Of a stretch of DNA of 64,000 nt, positions 46,565 to 55,772 are shown one piece after another. The notes below the pieces were generated by a model. That model was not told the DNA's origin, did no database searches, and was given only the letters and a program-made list of their open reading frames with translations. Source of the stretch: a bacterium (GTDB lineage: Bacteria; Planctomycetota; Planctomycetia; Planctomycetales; Planctomycetaceae); assembly GCA_016124895.1 (NCBI GenBank), contig WGMU01000050.1, forward strand, positions 37,537 to 101,536, given 5' to 3'. The position numbers and the translations under genes were made by a program. The stretch's first letter is position 1. Every line of letters begins with the position of its first letter.

Positions 46565-47910
46565 TGAGCAGTTCCCGGATTGTCCGCGTGTTTGGTCGCG
46601 AAGTCTTCGACAGCCGCGGCCGGCCGACGGTTGAAGTCGAGGTGACCTGCGAGGATTCGCGGCCGGGCCGAGCGATCGTGCCCAGCGGCGCGAGTACCGG
46701 TCGGTTCGAGGCACTCGAACTTCGCGACTGCGCCCCATCGCGACTGAACGGCCTCGGCGTGCGGACCGCTGTGGCGAACGTCAACGGCGAGATCGCCAGC
46801 GCGCTGATCGGGCTTGACGCCGACGATCAGTGCGCGATCGACGACCGGTTGCGGGAACTCGACGGAACGCCGAACAAGTCGCGTCTGGGTGCAAACGCGA
46901 TTCTCGGCGCGTCGCTGGCCTGCGCGTACGCGGCCGCCGAGGCGAAGTCGATTGCCCCGGTCGATCAGTTTGCTGAGGTGTGGTCGCGCGTCGCGGCGTC
47001 CCCGATTCCGAAACGGGTGCGTACCTCAAAGCTCGGCGTGCCGAGTCTGCCGCTGCCGATGGTCAATATGATTTCCGGCGGCAAACACGCGGGCGGGAAC
47101 CTCGATTTTCAGGACTACCTGATTCTGCCCGTCGGAGCTGCGTCGTATCGCGAGGCGTTCGACTGGATCGTCACCGTTTACTGGCAGGTCGGCCGGCGGC
47201 TGACGGAACTCGGTTTTGAAGGCGTGCTCGTCGGCGACGAAGGTGGCTTCGGACCGAAGCTGACATCGAACGAGCAGGCGCTGTCGATCATCGTCGAAGC
47301 CATCGAACAGTGCGGACTGCGGCCCGGCGAAGACGTCGCGATCGGGCTCGACGTTGCCAGCTCGCACTTCTTCGACGCCGAGTCGGGAACGTACCGGCTC
47401 AAGGCGACCGGTAACGAGCGACTCAGTTCGACTGACGTCATCGAACTGCTGTCCGGCTGGTGCAACCGCTATCCGATCATCAGTATCGAAGACGGCCTCG
47501 CGGAAGATGACTGGAACGGCTGGACTGAACTGACGCGGCGTCTCGGCGACAAAGTGCAGCTCATCGGCGACGACTTCTTCGTGACAAATCCCGAACGCCT
47601 GCGGCGCGGCATTGATGAGCAGGCTGCGAATGCGGTACTCATCAAGCTGAACCAGATCGGCACACTCAGTGAAACGCTGACGGCGCTGCGACTGGCCATC
47701 GACCACGATTACTGGCCCGTCGTCTCTGCCCGCAGCGGCGAGACCGAAGACGCGACGATTGCCGATCTGGTTGTTGCGACGGGCGCGGGGCAGCTCAAAG
47801 TCGGATCGGTCGCCCGCAGCGAACGGCTCGCCAAGTACAACCAGGTTTTACGTCTCGCCGAACGCGACGACTTCGCCTGGCACGGCAGCGCGATCTTCGA
47901 GACGCTATAA
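46564..47910 (+). CDS. Enolase paralogue with altered active-site residues
   Basis: Protein of 448 residues, colinear with enolase. Retained: the SGASTG lid loop (41-46), H175, E226 (VGDEGGFGP), metal ligands D263, E309 and D336, K361 (LIKLNQIGTL), R390-S-G-E and K412. Changed: the catalytic Glu of the QEF motif (yeast E168) is D184 in QDY, and the His of SHRSGE (yeast H373) is A389 in SARSGE. ASEF is also ASSHF. Enolase interconverts 2-phosphoglycerate and phosphoenolpyruvate; with these changes, activity may be weak or the substrate different. It is joined to hpnD by a one-base overlap (TGATG), an unusual context for glycolytic enolase. Confidence 0.85.
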   Translation: MSSSRIVRVFGREVFDSRGRPTVEVEVTCEDSRPGRAIVPSGASTGRFEALELRDCAPSRLNGLGVRTAVANVNGEIASALIGLDADDQCAIDDRLRELDGTPNKSRLGANAILGASLACAYAAAEAKSIAPVDQFAEVWSRVAASPIPKRVRTSKLGVPSLPLPMVNMISGGKHAGGNLDFQDYLILPVGAASYREAFDWIVTVYWQVGRRLTELGFEGVLVGDEGGFGPKLTSNEQALSIIVEAIEQCGLRPGEDVAIGLDVASSHFFDAESGTYRLKATGNERLSSTDVIELLSGWCNRYPIISIEDGLAEDDWNGWTELTRRLGDKVQLIGDDFFVTNPERLRRGIDEQAANAVLIKLNQIGTLSETLTALRLAIDHDYWPVVSARSGETEDATIADLVVATGAGQLKVGSVARSERLAKYNQVLRLAERDDFAWHGSAIFETL

Positions 47911-47925
47911 GTTGCGTCTTTGATT

Positions 47926-48003
47926 CGTAGGGTGCGTGGAGCGCAGCGCAACGCACCTTCTTGAGCTGGCTGGTGCGTTACGCTGCGCTCCACGCACCCT
48001 ACG
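47926..48003. repeat. 32-bp-arm palindrome of the GTAGGGTGCG type
   Basis: Arms at 47926-47957 and 47972-48003 match as reverse complements at 31 of 32 positions, with a 14-base loop. The right arm contains TTACGCTGCGCTCCACGCAC. I recall this type of hairpin as widely interspersed between genes of many bacterial phyla. It sits 15 bases after the enolase-like stop and 17 bases before the next ATG, so it fills the gap. Confidence 0.88.
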
Positions 48004-48020
48004 GGGCTTCGTTCCCGCGC

Positions 48021-50399
48021 ATGGCGATCTTGACCTCGTCTGAAGAATCCGAGTCTGGTCGACCGCGGCAGACGCTGCGAGTTGCGGCTGCGCTGGTCTG
48101 GCTGCTGGCGTTTCTCGCGGTCTTCTTCTCGCTGGACCTGCCAAACAGCGGGACGCCGCCGGTCAATCGTCGAGACCTGTGGCTCGAACTGCCAGTGCTG
48201 CTGCAGAACTGTTTCGTGCAACAGCCTGACGCGCCGCCGTCCGGCTGGCGATTTTTTCCGCAGCGGTTTCCGGCAATCGGCCCGGCGCTGCTGATTCTCG
48301 CGGGGGTGCTCAGCATCGGCCGGTTGCTGCTGCGAGCGTTGCGGATTTGCCGCGATGAACGACTTGAGCAACTCGTTCTCGCATACGGGCTCGGCATGTC
48401 GGCGACGTCGCTGCTGACGCTCGGTTGCGGGCTGCTGGCTCAGCGAGTTCCGGGAGCCATGTCCGCAGCCGTGCTCGGCGGAGCGCTCACCGTGAGCTTC
48501 GTCGTCGAGGTCGCTCTGTGGCTGCGTGATCGGATGGTGGGTCGGCGCGGGAATCCGGATTCGCCGGTTGCGGACGCGGAGACCGCCGCGCGCTCGGCAG
48601 ATCGCGTCAACTGGCTGGACGTCGCGCTGCGCGGGCAGATTCCGTTCGGAGTGCTGGCACGGCTGCTGGCCGGAACGGTGATCGTCCTCTTCCTCGTCGC
48701 GATGACGCTGGGAGCACTGCTGCCGTCGATCGATTTCGACGTCAAGGAATACCACCTGCAGGGTCCGAAGGAGTGGTTTGAGGCCGGACGCATTTCGTGG
48801 CTGCCGCACAACGTTTACACCAGCTTCCCGTTCCTGACCGAGATGTTCGCACTATTGGGGATGGTGTTGAGCGGCGACTGGTTTGTCGGAGCGCTGACTG
48901 GCAAACTTGTTCTCATGACGTTCGCCCCGGCGACGGGCCTCGCCGTGTTCTGCGCCGGCCGACGCTGGTTCGATGTCCGTGTTGCCTGGGCGGCGGCACT
49001 GATTCACCTCACGGCTCCGTGGACGTACCGGATTTCAATCATCGCGTACGCGGAAGGTGGGCTGACATTCTTTCTGTTTGCGACTCTGTTCGCGCTACTG
49101 CTGACGCGCGAAGCCTCGGGCTGTGAACGGCGACGATTGACGTTGCTCACCGGACTCTTTGCCGGCAGTTCGATGGCCTGCAAGTACCCCGGTGTCCTGA
49201 GTGTTGTGATGCCTCTCGGAGTGTCGTTGCTCTGGTGTGAGTGGTGTCGCGCCGGCGAAACTTCTGAAGGCGATTCGCTGAACAGCGAGACGTCAATCAA
49301 TCGAGTTCTGAAAGCCAGCGTGATTTACTCTATCGGCGTCCTGCTGGCTGTCGGGCCGTGGCTCTTGAAGAACGCGATCGAGACCGGCAACCCGGTTTAC
49401 CCGTTGCTGAACAGCGTCTTTCACGGGGCGGATTGGACGCCAGCCCTCGACGCCAACTGGAAGGCCGCGCACGGTCCGCCGCATCACCAGCCATTCGATC
49501 TGCTGGTCAAGTTGTTTGACGTGACGCTCAAAAGCGACTGGCTGAGCCCGCTGTTCTACGGGCTGGCCCCGCTGACGCTGCTGGTTGTCCGCCAGCGGCG
49601 GCTGATCGGTGGACTGTGGCTGTACATCGCGTTTCTGTTTCTGAGCTGGTGGGTGCTCACGCACCGGATCGACCGTTTCTGGATCCCAATGATCCCAATC
49701 GTTTCTTTGCTGGCCGGCGTCGGTGTCTGGTGGACGGCTGAGCGAACATGGCGATACGCCGCCGGTGGCATCGTTGCGCTCTGTGTGCTTTTCAACCTGG
49801 GTTTCATCTCAACGGCATTGTGCGGGCTTAACACCTGGCTCGGCGATTACGACGAAGTCCGACCGATCGCCGAATCGAGTGCGAAGACGATCGCGGCACT
49901 CAACGAGATGAATCTGCCACCCGACGCGAAGGTGCTGTGCGTCGGCGAGGCGCAGGTCTTCGATGCCCGCTTCCAGCTCGTTTACAACACTGTGTTCGAC
50001 ATCTCGATCTTCGAGCAGTGGTGCTCAGCCTCCGAGCCAGGCGTTGCTCCGGCCGATCAGCCGATGCGTTTGCCGGAGGAAATTCAGAAGACGTTAGCCG
50101 AACACGGCATCACGCACGTGCTTGTCAACTGGGAAGAGATACTCCGCTATCGAACCTCGTACCGGTACACGGACTTCGTCGCCCCGCACCGTTTCGACTG
50201 GCTGGTTCAGCGCGGCGTCCTGGAACCCGGTCGAATTCTCACCGGCGTGCGGCCGTTTGGGTCGTTCTCCGACAGCAGACAACCCGAAAACAGCCAGCAG
50301 AAGCAGATTCTCAAATGGGGACCCGAGTTGATTGTCAAACAGAATGCTGAACGCTTCGTGATCCCATCCCAGCTATTCACTGTCAAACCGAAGCGATAA
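48021..50399 (+). CDS. Multi-pass membrane glycosyltransferase-like protein (GT-C / family 39 type)
   Basis: Protein of 792 residues from the ATG at 48021; earlier in-frame codons fall in the palindrome. About a dozen membrane helices span residues 20-640, followed by a soluble C-terminal domain (about 650-790). The large loop after helix four holds PSIDFDVKEYHLQGPKEWFE, whose acidic residues resemble the catalytic loop of GT-C enzymes using polyprenyl-phosphate sugars. A PWTYRISIIAYAEGGLTFF helix and a SMACKYPG loop are also typical of the ArnT/PMT-like group. It would transfer a sugar on the outer face of the membrane; donor and acceptor are unknown. Confidence 0.75.
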   Translation: MAILTSSEESESGRPRQTLRVAAALVWLLAFLAVFFSLDLPNSGTPPVNRRDLWLELPVLLQNCFVQQPDAPPSGWRFFPQRFPAIGPALLILAGVLSIGRLLLRALRICRDERLEQLVLAYGLGMSATSLLTLGCGLLAQRVPGAMSAAVLGGALTVSFVVEVALWLRDRMVGRRGNPDSPVADAETAARSADRVNWLDVALRGQIPFGVLARLLAGTVIVLFLVAMTLGALLPSIDFDVKEYHLQGPKEWFEAGRISWLPHNVYTSFPFLTEMFALLGMVLSGDWFVGALTGKLVLMTFAPATGLAVFCAGRRWFDVRVAWAAALIHLTAPWTYRISIIAYAEGGLTFFLFATLFALLLTREASGCERRRLTLLTGLFAGSSMACKYPGVLSVVMPLGVSLLWCEWCRAGETSEGDSLNSETSINRVLKASVIYSIGVLLAVGPWLLKNAIETGNPVYPLLNSVFHGADWTPALDANWKAAHGPPHHQPFDLLVKLFDVTLKSDWLSPLFYGLAPLTLLVVRQRRLIGGLWLYIAFLFLSWWVLTHRIDRFWIPMIPIVSLLAGVGVWWTAERTWRYAAGGIVALCVLFNLGFISTALCGLNTWLGDYDEVRPIAESSAKTIAALNEMNLPPDAKVLCVGEAQVFDARFQLVYNTVFDISIFEQWCSASEPGVAPADQPMRLPEEIQKTLAEHGITHVLVNWEEILRYRTSYRYTDFVAPHRFDWLVQRGVLEPGRILTGVRPFGSFSDSRQPENSQQKQILKWGPELIVKQNAERFVIPSQLFTVKPKR

Positions 50400-50410
50400 C
50401 TCCAGTCGCA

Positions 50411-50430
50411 TCTGTCAATTCAATGACAGA
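50411..50430. terminator. Small hairpin between convergent genes
   Basis: TCTGTCA and TGACAGA form a seven-base stem with a six-base loop, twelve bases after the glycosyltransferase stop. No T-run follows, so a terminator role is only possible. The next gene converges from the right. Confidence 0.35.
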
Positions 50431-50463
50431 ACGCGTCCGGTAGCCGACAGAAGACGCTGCCTG

Positions 50464-51240
50464 CTAAGAATGAAATCGGTAGATCCTGATCAGCGACGCC
50501 CCCTGAAACATGCGGTTTGGAAAACGCAGATCGGAGAGCAGGATCGGTCCCTGACCGAACTTACTGAGCAAGCGATTGATACCATGATCTTTCCGAACCT
50601 GCCCCGCGTGGATCACGTGACGACGCAATGTATCTTTACCAGAACAGAGTATTTCAAAGCAGACGACGTCCTTATCCAGAAATCTTTCGTCGCTCTCATA
50701 GACTCCGTCGCGCAGAACTTCTTCGACAGGAATCTCTGCGATGAGACTGAAATAGCTGTCAAGAATGACGGCCATGGGCGTTGGATAGCCGTCAGAAGTT
50801 GGGGTCGTTCCCAGCCAGTCCCTGGGCGTCAGCCCTACAAGTTCACCAACTGCAAAGGAGCAGCAGTTAAAGGTTGACAGGCAGCGGCCTTCATTCTGCC
50901 CAGTACACCAGGGATTACCTGGCTCATAGACCAGTTCGGCGAAATCTCCGTTCTGGAGTTGCCGGAAGTCGACAATCTGCGTCGCCGGATCATCGTAATG
51001 CTCGATAAGGCATTCCCCCCGAGGACAAAGCAGGATTGTCCGGGTAACGATTCCGCCATCGGGGTCGATTCTGGGGACAGCCCAGACGCAGTCACCAACC
51101 GTAACTCCTGAGCCGAACCGGTACATCCGGATTGGAACAGCGCCGGAGAAGACAACTGCGAGTAGTATCAGCAGGGTCAATGCAGACAGAACCAGGACGT
51201 ACCTTTTCCGCCGAGGAAGACCGAAACGAGAGGCTGCCAT
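50464..51240 (-). CDS. Membrane-anchored protein of unknown function
   Basis: Protein of 258 residues if started at the ATG at 51240 (MAASRFGLPRRKRY followed by a membrane helix at about 15-36). The frame is open to 51426, but the extra residues are Cys-rich and not obviously coding, and no start has a clear ribosome site. The exported domain has several cysteines (GDCVWAVP, LLCPRGECLIEHY, FNCCSFAVGEL, DVVCFEILCSG), suggesting disulfides. No family is recognised. The base composition is less GC-rich than neighbouring genes, which could mean recent arrival or relaxed constraint. It converges with the glycosyltransferase gene. Confidence 0.62.
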   Translation of the reverse strand: MAASRFGLPRRKRYVLVLSALTLLILLAVVFSGAVPIRMYRFGSGVTVGDCVWAVPRIDPDGGIVTRTILLCPRGECLIEHYDDPATQIVDFRQLQNGDFAELVYEPGNPWCTGQNEGRCLSTFNCCSFAVGELVGLTPRDWLGTTPTSDGYPTPMAVILDSYFSLIAEIPVEEVLRDGVYESDERFLDKDVVCFEILCSGKDTLRRHVIHAGQVRKDHGINRLLSKFGQGPILLSDLRFPNRMFQGASLIRIYRFHS

Positions 51241-51613
51241 CGCAGTGCATGTCCACGGAATAATGCAATTTCCAGCGACTCCACAACAACGACCATCCTC
51301 GTCGACTGATTGTGGACTCAACATAAACCGTTGGCACTCTCCGGAGGGGCGGCAGCCAGCGCATTCCGGGCGATAACGGCTCGATCGGCAGACAGCCCAG
51401 TACTGCAGCCACCCGGCGTTATCCACGTCGAATCAAAAAGAAAACAATCATCCGCTGGAGCAGATCGTCGAACACAACCATGAGTGGTTCGTAGTTTCCT
51501 CGCAGTTGTTTCGCGTCGCTCGGGAGAGCCGAATTCGACTGGTGATATTCCTGGAACATCCAGCACTCAGTCTGGACTGCGCGGCTCGTTCGGTCGGTGG
51601 GAACCAGCCCGGC
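51241..51613. other. 373-base region upstream of the membrane-anchored gene
   Basis: It lies between the downstream end of the vWA/amidotransferase-like gene (51614, minus) and the start of the 50464-51240 gene (minus). Small frames on both strands are short and Arg/Ser-rich. I see no gene and no strong hairpin. It probably holds the promoter of the gene ending at 50464. Confidence 0.5.
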
Positions 51614-54031
51614 TCAGATCAGACGCACTCGTTTTCTCAGCAACCATTCGGTGGTCAGCAGCACGGTAAACAGCAGCAGGACTTCCCAGCGGTTCCAGAT
51701 GCGGATGGGATCTTCGGAACGGATCGGGACGGGGCGACCTCGGGGAACGTCTTCGGGGAGCCGGCTGGCGGTGGCGAGTGTGTAGAACTGGCCGCGGGAT
51801 ATCTTCGCGGCGTCGCTGAGTTGCTGGCGATCGAGGCCACGGATGCGAAGTTCGTTCTCCGGTGACTCGACGCGAAAGTCTGTTGCGGGCGGTGTCCCGG
51901 TAAACGCGGGACTTGCGATCCAGGCGTGATAAGAACCTTCGGTCGCGCGGCGAAGCTGACCCTCAAACACGTTCGGTGCCTGCGGCACACGCGTCAGGAT
52001 GACGTCCTGATTGCTGCCGCCGCGGCGTTCGACGATCGCTTTGACGGTTTCATCCGGTTCAGGGACTTCGTCGTCGTTGAAGAAGCGGACACGCAGCGTG
52101 ACGGTTTCGCCGCGGCCGTAAACCAGGCGGTCAGACTTCAGCTCGGCTGTCTTCGACTGACCCAGCAGGCGCGACCGCGAGAGGTAACGGATTGCCTGAA
52201 TCCAGTAGCGTCCGTAATAGAGGTCTCCAACACGGCGGCGCCACAGCCAGGTTTCATCGGTTGCGTGGAAGATAACTTTGCCGGCACCGAACCGCTGCAT
52301 CACGATCACCGGCAGATGCCGGCCGTCGCCCATCCGCGTCGGATGCTCGACAAAGACCGTTGCGCCAGGTTTGACGTTCTGTACCGCCGCCAGCCAGTAC
52401 AGGCCGGACAGGTTCCGCCACACGGCCAGGCTGTTCCGCTCGTCCGTATCGAAGCGGAAGATCGGCGTGCTCTTCTGACCTTCGAGCGTCAGCACTGGTT
52501 GAAACGGCAACTGGATCGACTCGTTCGGGTTCGGCAGCGTGACGCCATCGAGTTCGATCGGCAGCAGATTCGCGAGCGGCGTATTGCGATAGCTCAGCGG
52601 GTCGAACTTCGCCCCGGCGATGAAGATCAGGCCGCCGCCAGCTTCACTGACAAAGCTGCTGAGATTCTCCAGTGTCGACGGGCTGAGGAACTGCACGTTG
52701 ACGTCGCCGAAGATGACGACGTCGTAAGCAAAGAGCTGCTCGCGGCTGACGGGAAAACGGCCACGCAGCGGTTGAGCCGTCGCGTCCTGATCGACGAACT
52801 CCAGGTCGGCGTCCTGCAGAATCGTATGCAGCTCGACGGTCGTTTCGCGTTCGAGCAGCGTCTTGAGTTCGCGAAACTCCCAGCGTGGCAACGAGTCAAT
52901 CAGCAGGACGCGCAGCTTCTCTTCTCGCACGCTGATCTGCCGGATTTCGGCGTTATTGCTCCGGTCAATCTCGGTCTGCTGCGGTGAAGCTTCGAGCACA
53001 ACTTCATAGTCACCAGCCGTGTCCGGAGCCCAGGTCAGCTCGACGGGAACCGTCTGTCCGTCCTTTCCGGCTTTGGCTTTCGTCGTGCCGAGGACCGCGC
53101 CACTCTGTTTGTCCTTGAGCACGATCGAGACGCTCTTCCCCGCAAAACCGAACGACTTCAGCTTTGCGGTCAGCGTGACCGGGTCATTCACAAATGCAAC
53201 TTCGTCGGCCAGCGTGTCGTACAGATTGAGGTCGTGCATCGCCTCTTCGCTGCCAACACCAACTGTGTACAGCGGAACGAGCCGCCGAGCCGCAGAATCT
53301 GCTCCGACCGTCAGTCGATCCGGTTCTCCGGTACTGGAGATACCGTCCGAGATAACGACGATTGCAGACGGCAGCGAACCGCGAAAATCGTTGAGCACTT
53401 TGCGGACGGCTTGCGCAGGACTCGTTGCCGGGCCGGTTGGTTCGAGCTGTCGGATCGTTTCGATCAGTGCACCGGGATCGCCGCCCTGTTCAAGATCTGT
53501 TCCACCGAGTGCGGACGCGGATTCTGAAAACCGATAGACGCGTAACTGGTGCCGCTGCTGCAACTGCCTGAGAAACGCGCCATCGGATCCGGTCAGCAGT
53601 TCCTTTGCGATGTTGAGCCTCGTGGCTCGTTCGCCGGGCCGATCCTGCAGCAGACTGCGGACAACGGTGCGCTCGGCAGCGTCGGTGTATTGATCATCGA
53701 GGCCCATGCTCGCGGAGTCGTCAATCAGCACGGCGATAAACGGCAGGCCAGTGCGATCAACGACCAGCGTCAGTTCGGTCAGGATCAGCAGAACGAACGT
53801 AATCGACGCGAGCCGCAGCCCCGTCAGCACGATCCGCCATGGCAGCGAGATGCTGGAAGCGTCGCGGCGGTAAACCCAGATCACGCTTGCCGCGACGGCC
53901 AGCAGGACCAGCACCACCAGCCACGGCGGCGCGCCGGCCGGCCACGGCGTTTGCCGCAGCCAGGTCCACTGCGTCCCCTGCCCTGGCTGAGCCGGAGGGA
54001 TTCCGAGATACCATTCGAGAAACGATTTCAT
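51614..54031 (-). CDS. Large membrane protein with vWA and glutamine amidotransferase-like domains
   Basis: Protein of 805 residues. Two membrane helices lie at about 37-54 and 66-88, and a vWA domain follows with MIDAS motif D104-D-S106-A-S108 and VVISDGISSTGEPD. Next come beta-sandwich segments (about 270-370), a class I amidotransferase-like region (about 380-620; LIDSLPRWEFRELKTLLERE, YDVVIFGDV and EAGGGLIFIAGAKFD, without a catalytic Cys), another sandwich, and a C-terminal helix at about 785. This is the BatA/BatB-like architecture common in planctomycetes, where such genes usually sit beside MoxR and DUF58 genes. Those partners are absent here. It may scaffold envelope protein complexes. 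Confidence 0.85.
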   Translation of the reverse strand: MKSFLEWYLGIPPAQPGQGTQWTWLRQTPWPAGAPPWLVVLVLLAVAASVIWVYRRDASSISLPWRIVLTGLRLASITFVLLILTELTLVVDRTGLPFIAVLIDDSASMGLDDQYTDAAERTVVRSLLQDRPGERATRLNIAKELLTGSDGAFLRQLQQRHQLRVYRFSESASALGGTDLEQGGDPGALIETIRQLEPTGPATSPAQAVRKVLNDFRGSLPSAIVVISDGISSTGEPDRLTVGADSAARRLVPLYTVGVGSEEAMHDLNLYDTLADEVAFVNDPVTLTAKLKSFGFAGKSVSIVLKDKQSGAVLGTTKAKAGKDGQTVPVELTWAPDTAGDYEVVLEASPQQTEIDRSNNAEIRQISVREEKLRVLLIDSLPRWEFRELKTLLERETTVELHTILQDADLEFVDQDATAQPLRGRFPVSREQLFAYDVVIFGDVNVQFLSPSTLENLSSFVSEAGGGLIFIAGAKFDPLSYRNTPLANLLPIELDGVTLPNPNESIQLPFQPVLTLEGQKSTPIFRFDTDERNSLAVWRNLSGLYWLAAVQNVKPGATVFVEHPTRMGDGRHLPVIVMQRFGAGKVIFHATDETWLWRRRVGDLYYGRYWIQAIRYLSRSRLLGQSKTAELKSDRLVYGRGETVTLRVRFFNDDEVPEPDETVKAIVERRGGSNQDVILTRVPQAPNVFEGQLRRATEGSYHAWIASPAFTGTPPATDFRVESPENELRIRGLDRQQLSDAAKISRGQFYTLATASRLPEDVPRGRPVPIRSEDPIRIWNRWEVLLLFTVLLTTEWLLRKRVRLI

Positions 54032-54184
54032 ACCGAAAGGTTACCGCATTGCGCGGCCGGTCAGCATCGCAACGAGCCATTTGAAACGGTCCAACGGGAT
54101 TCATTCCGTTTGCCGGGTCAATGAATCACCATGCCGCATCACCCTGCAGGAATACGGCTCTGTCACGTCATCTCTGAACGTCCC

Positions 54185-54646
54185 ATGCCTCAATCGCCAC
54201 CGCCCACCGTGATCGTTGTTCACCCGCGCGAAAAACGCAGCAAATGCTCGGTCGAACCGTTGAGGGGTCGGGACGATTTTGTCTTCTGGACGTTCCCCGA
54301 TCGCGGCCCGGAACAGCTCGATGGCTACATCCGGCTGGGACTCGGCGGGCCGGAACTGTCGGCGGCTGATGCTGAACACGGACTGCTTGTTCTGGACGGA
54401 ACCTGGCGGCTCGCCGCGCGGATGGAGCCGTTTTTTCTGCAGCAACCGGTGCGAACGCTGCCGCCTTTGCGGACCGCGTATCCGCGAACATCGAAGCTCT
54501 TCGATGATCCGACTGGCGGACTGGCGACGATCGAGGCGGTCTTTGCGGCCTTGACGATTCTCGGACGCGAGACGTCCGGCCTGCTCGACGAATACCGCTG
54601 GGGCAACGAGTTTCTCGAACTAAACTCGGATCGGCTGGGGGACTGA
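54185..54646 (+). CDS. Tsr3/DUF367-like protein (putative aminocarboxypropyltransferase)
   Basis: Protein of 153 residues from the ATG at 54185 (an upstream ATG would add 18 residues). It has the layout of the Tsr3/DUF367 family: [20 protein letters not shown] at the start, [18 protein letters not shown] in the middle and [20 protein letters not shown] then [12 protein letters not shown] toward the end. In eukaryotes and archaea Tsr3 transfers the aminocarboxypropyl group of SAM to a pseudouridine of small-subunit rRNA. A bacterial member would be unusual; alternatively it is a related DTW-domain (TapT-type) tRNA modification enzyme. It stands alone between divergent and co-directional genes. 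Confidence 0.68.
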   Translation: MPQSPPPTVIVVHPREKRSKCSVEPLRGRDDFVFWTFPDRGPEQLDGYIRLGLGGPELSAADAEHGLLVLDGTWRLAARMEPFFLQQPVRTLPPLRTAYPRTSKLFDDPTGGLATIEAVFAALTILGRETSGLLDEYRWGNEFLELNSDRLGD

Positions 54647-54892
54647 CCGCAGGGTCGATTCAGCCGGTATCGACGGTCGGAACTGAGCATTCTGCCGCTC
54701 GTTGTCCTGCATCCAGGAAAAGCAGCATCGAAAGCGGTTCTCAAACCTTGAAGATCCGATGACTGTCTTGTGATGATGCGTAAGCTGAGTTCACTCTGCC
54801 GGAAACACTGATCAGGCAAATGGCCTGCAGACGTCCGATTCGGCAGGCCCTCCTGCCCTCCCCGACCAACCCTCCAGAACCCGAGGTCCGTT

Positions 54893-55702
54893 ATGAGAAA
54901 TCTTCTCACTGCCACACTGTGCATCGCAATCAGCGGTGCGGGACTTCTAACGGCAAACGCTGGCGACAAGTGCTGCCAGCCGTGTCAGAAAACCTGTAAC
55001 CCGGTCGCCTGCAAAGACGGCTGCGTCCGGGCCACACCGGTCTTTCTGCTGTCGTACTCCGACGCTCTGAAGCGAGCGGAAGATGCGGATAAGGCGGAAG
55101 CTCAGAACAAGGAACTGCTCGCTCAGATCGAGTCACTGAAGGCCGACCTTGTTGCTGCAAACACAGCACGTGATGCAGCCATTGCTCAGGCCAGAAAAGC
55201 AGAAGCTCAGTCGAAGGCCGACCGGGCCGCGACTGCTAAAGCCGAAGCCGCCCGCAAGCAGGCCGTGGAAGCCCGAGCCGTTGCAGAAGCTCAAAGTAAA
55301 AAGGCGCAGGACGCGCAGGCAAAAGCTGAGCAGAACAGTGCGGCTGCTCAGAAAGCGAAAACCGAGGCTGACAAGCAGCGGGCAGAAGCGGTCGCTGCAG
55401 CTAAGGTCGCTCAGGACGCTGCCACGACTGCGACCGCTGCCACTGAGGCGGCGAAAAAAGAACTCGCTGCGGTGACAAACACGCTGGCCGATGTCCGCAA
55501 ACAACTTGCCGGCAGCCAGGAAGCCATCAAAGCGAAGGATGCGGAAATCGCGCAACTTCAAGCCAAGCTGGAAGAAGCCACTAAGGTGAAGACCGAAGCG
55601 GCAAAGAATGACGATGACGCATCTCCGGGCGACTCAGTCGCCGCGACAGAAAAGCCGACAGCTCCCGCGACCCCGGAGCCTGCGCCAGCAGAAAACAAGT
55701 AG
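54893..55702 (+). CDS. Secreted Cys-rich, alanine-rich coiled-coil protein
   Basis: Protein of 269 residues with GAGG before the ATG. A signal peptide (1-23, cleavage near TANAG) is followed by a cysteine cluster DKCCQPCQKTCNPVACKDGC (seven Cys within residues 25-44), then a continuous heptad-like coiled coil (about 58-235, dominated by Ala, Lys, Glu and Gln), and a disordered Ala/Pro/Glu tail. The clustered cysteines could cross-link or bind metal while the rod extends through the periplasm. No family function is known. A strong terminator follows, so it is monocistronic. The low-complexity rod makes homology searches prone to spurious hits. Confidence 0.82.
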   Translation: MRNLLTATLCIAISGAGLLTANAGDKCCQPCQKTCNPVACKDGCVRATPVFLLSYSDALKRAEDADKAEAQNKELLAQIESLKADLVAANTARDAAIAQARKAEAQSKADRAATAKAEAARKQAVEARAVAEAQSKKAQDAQAKAEQNSAAAQKAKTEADKQRAEAVAAAKVAQDAATTATAATEAAKKELAAVTNTLADVRKQLAGSQEAIKAKDAEIAQLQAKLEEATKVKTEAAKNDDDASPGDSVAATEKPTAPATPEPAPAENK

Positions 55703-55732
55703 AGCCTCTGCTCAAGCAGGCTGTTCCATCAG

Positions 55733-55772
55733 AACGGGCCGGCAATCGCACTTGCGACTGCCGGCCCGTTTT
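55733..55772 (+). terminator. Strong Rho-independent terminator
   Basis: A twelve-base stem (AACGGGCCGGCA/TGCCGGCCCGTT), extended by an inner TCGCA/TGCGA pairing, is followed by a short T-run. It lies 31 bases after the stop of the coiled-coil gene. Confidence 0.88.

Noticed and set aside
47709..48809. 366-codon minus frame spanning the enolase-like gene end and the palindrome
   Set aside because: It crosses a repeat and two well supported plus-strand genes, and its translation is Arg/Gln/His-rich.
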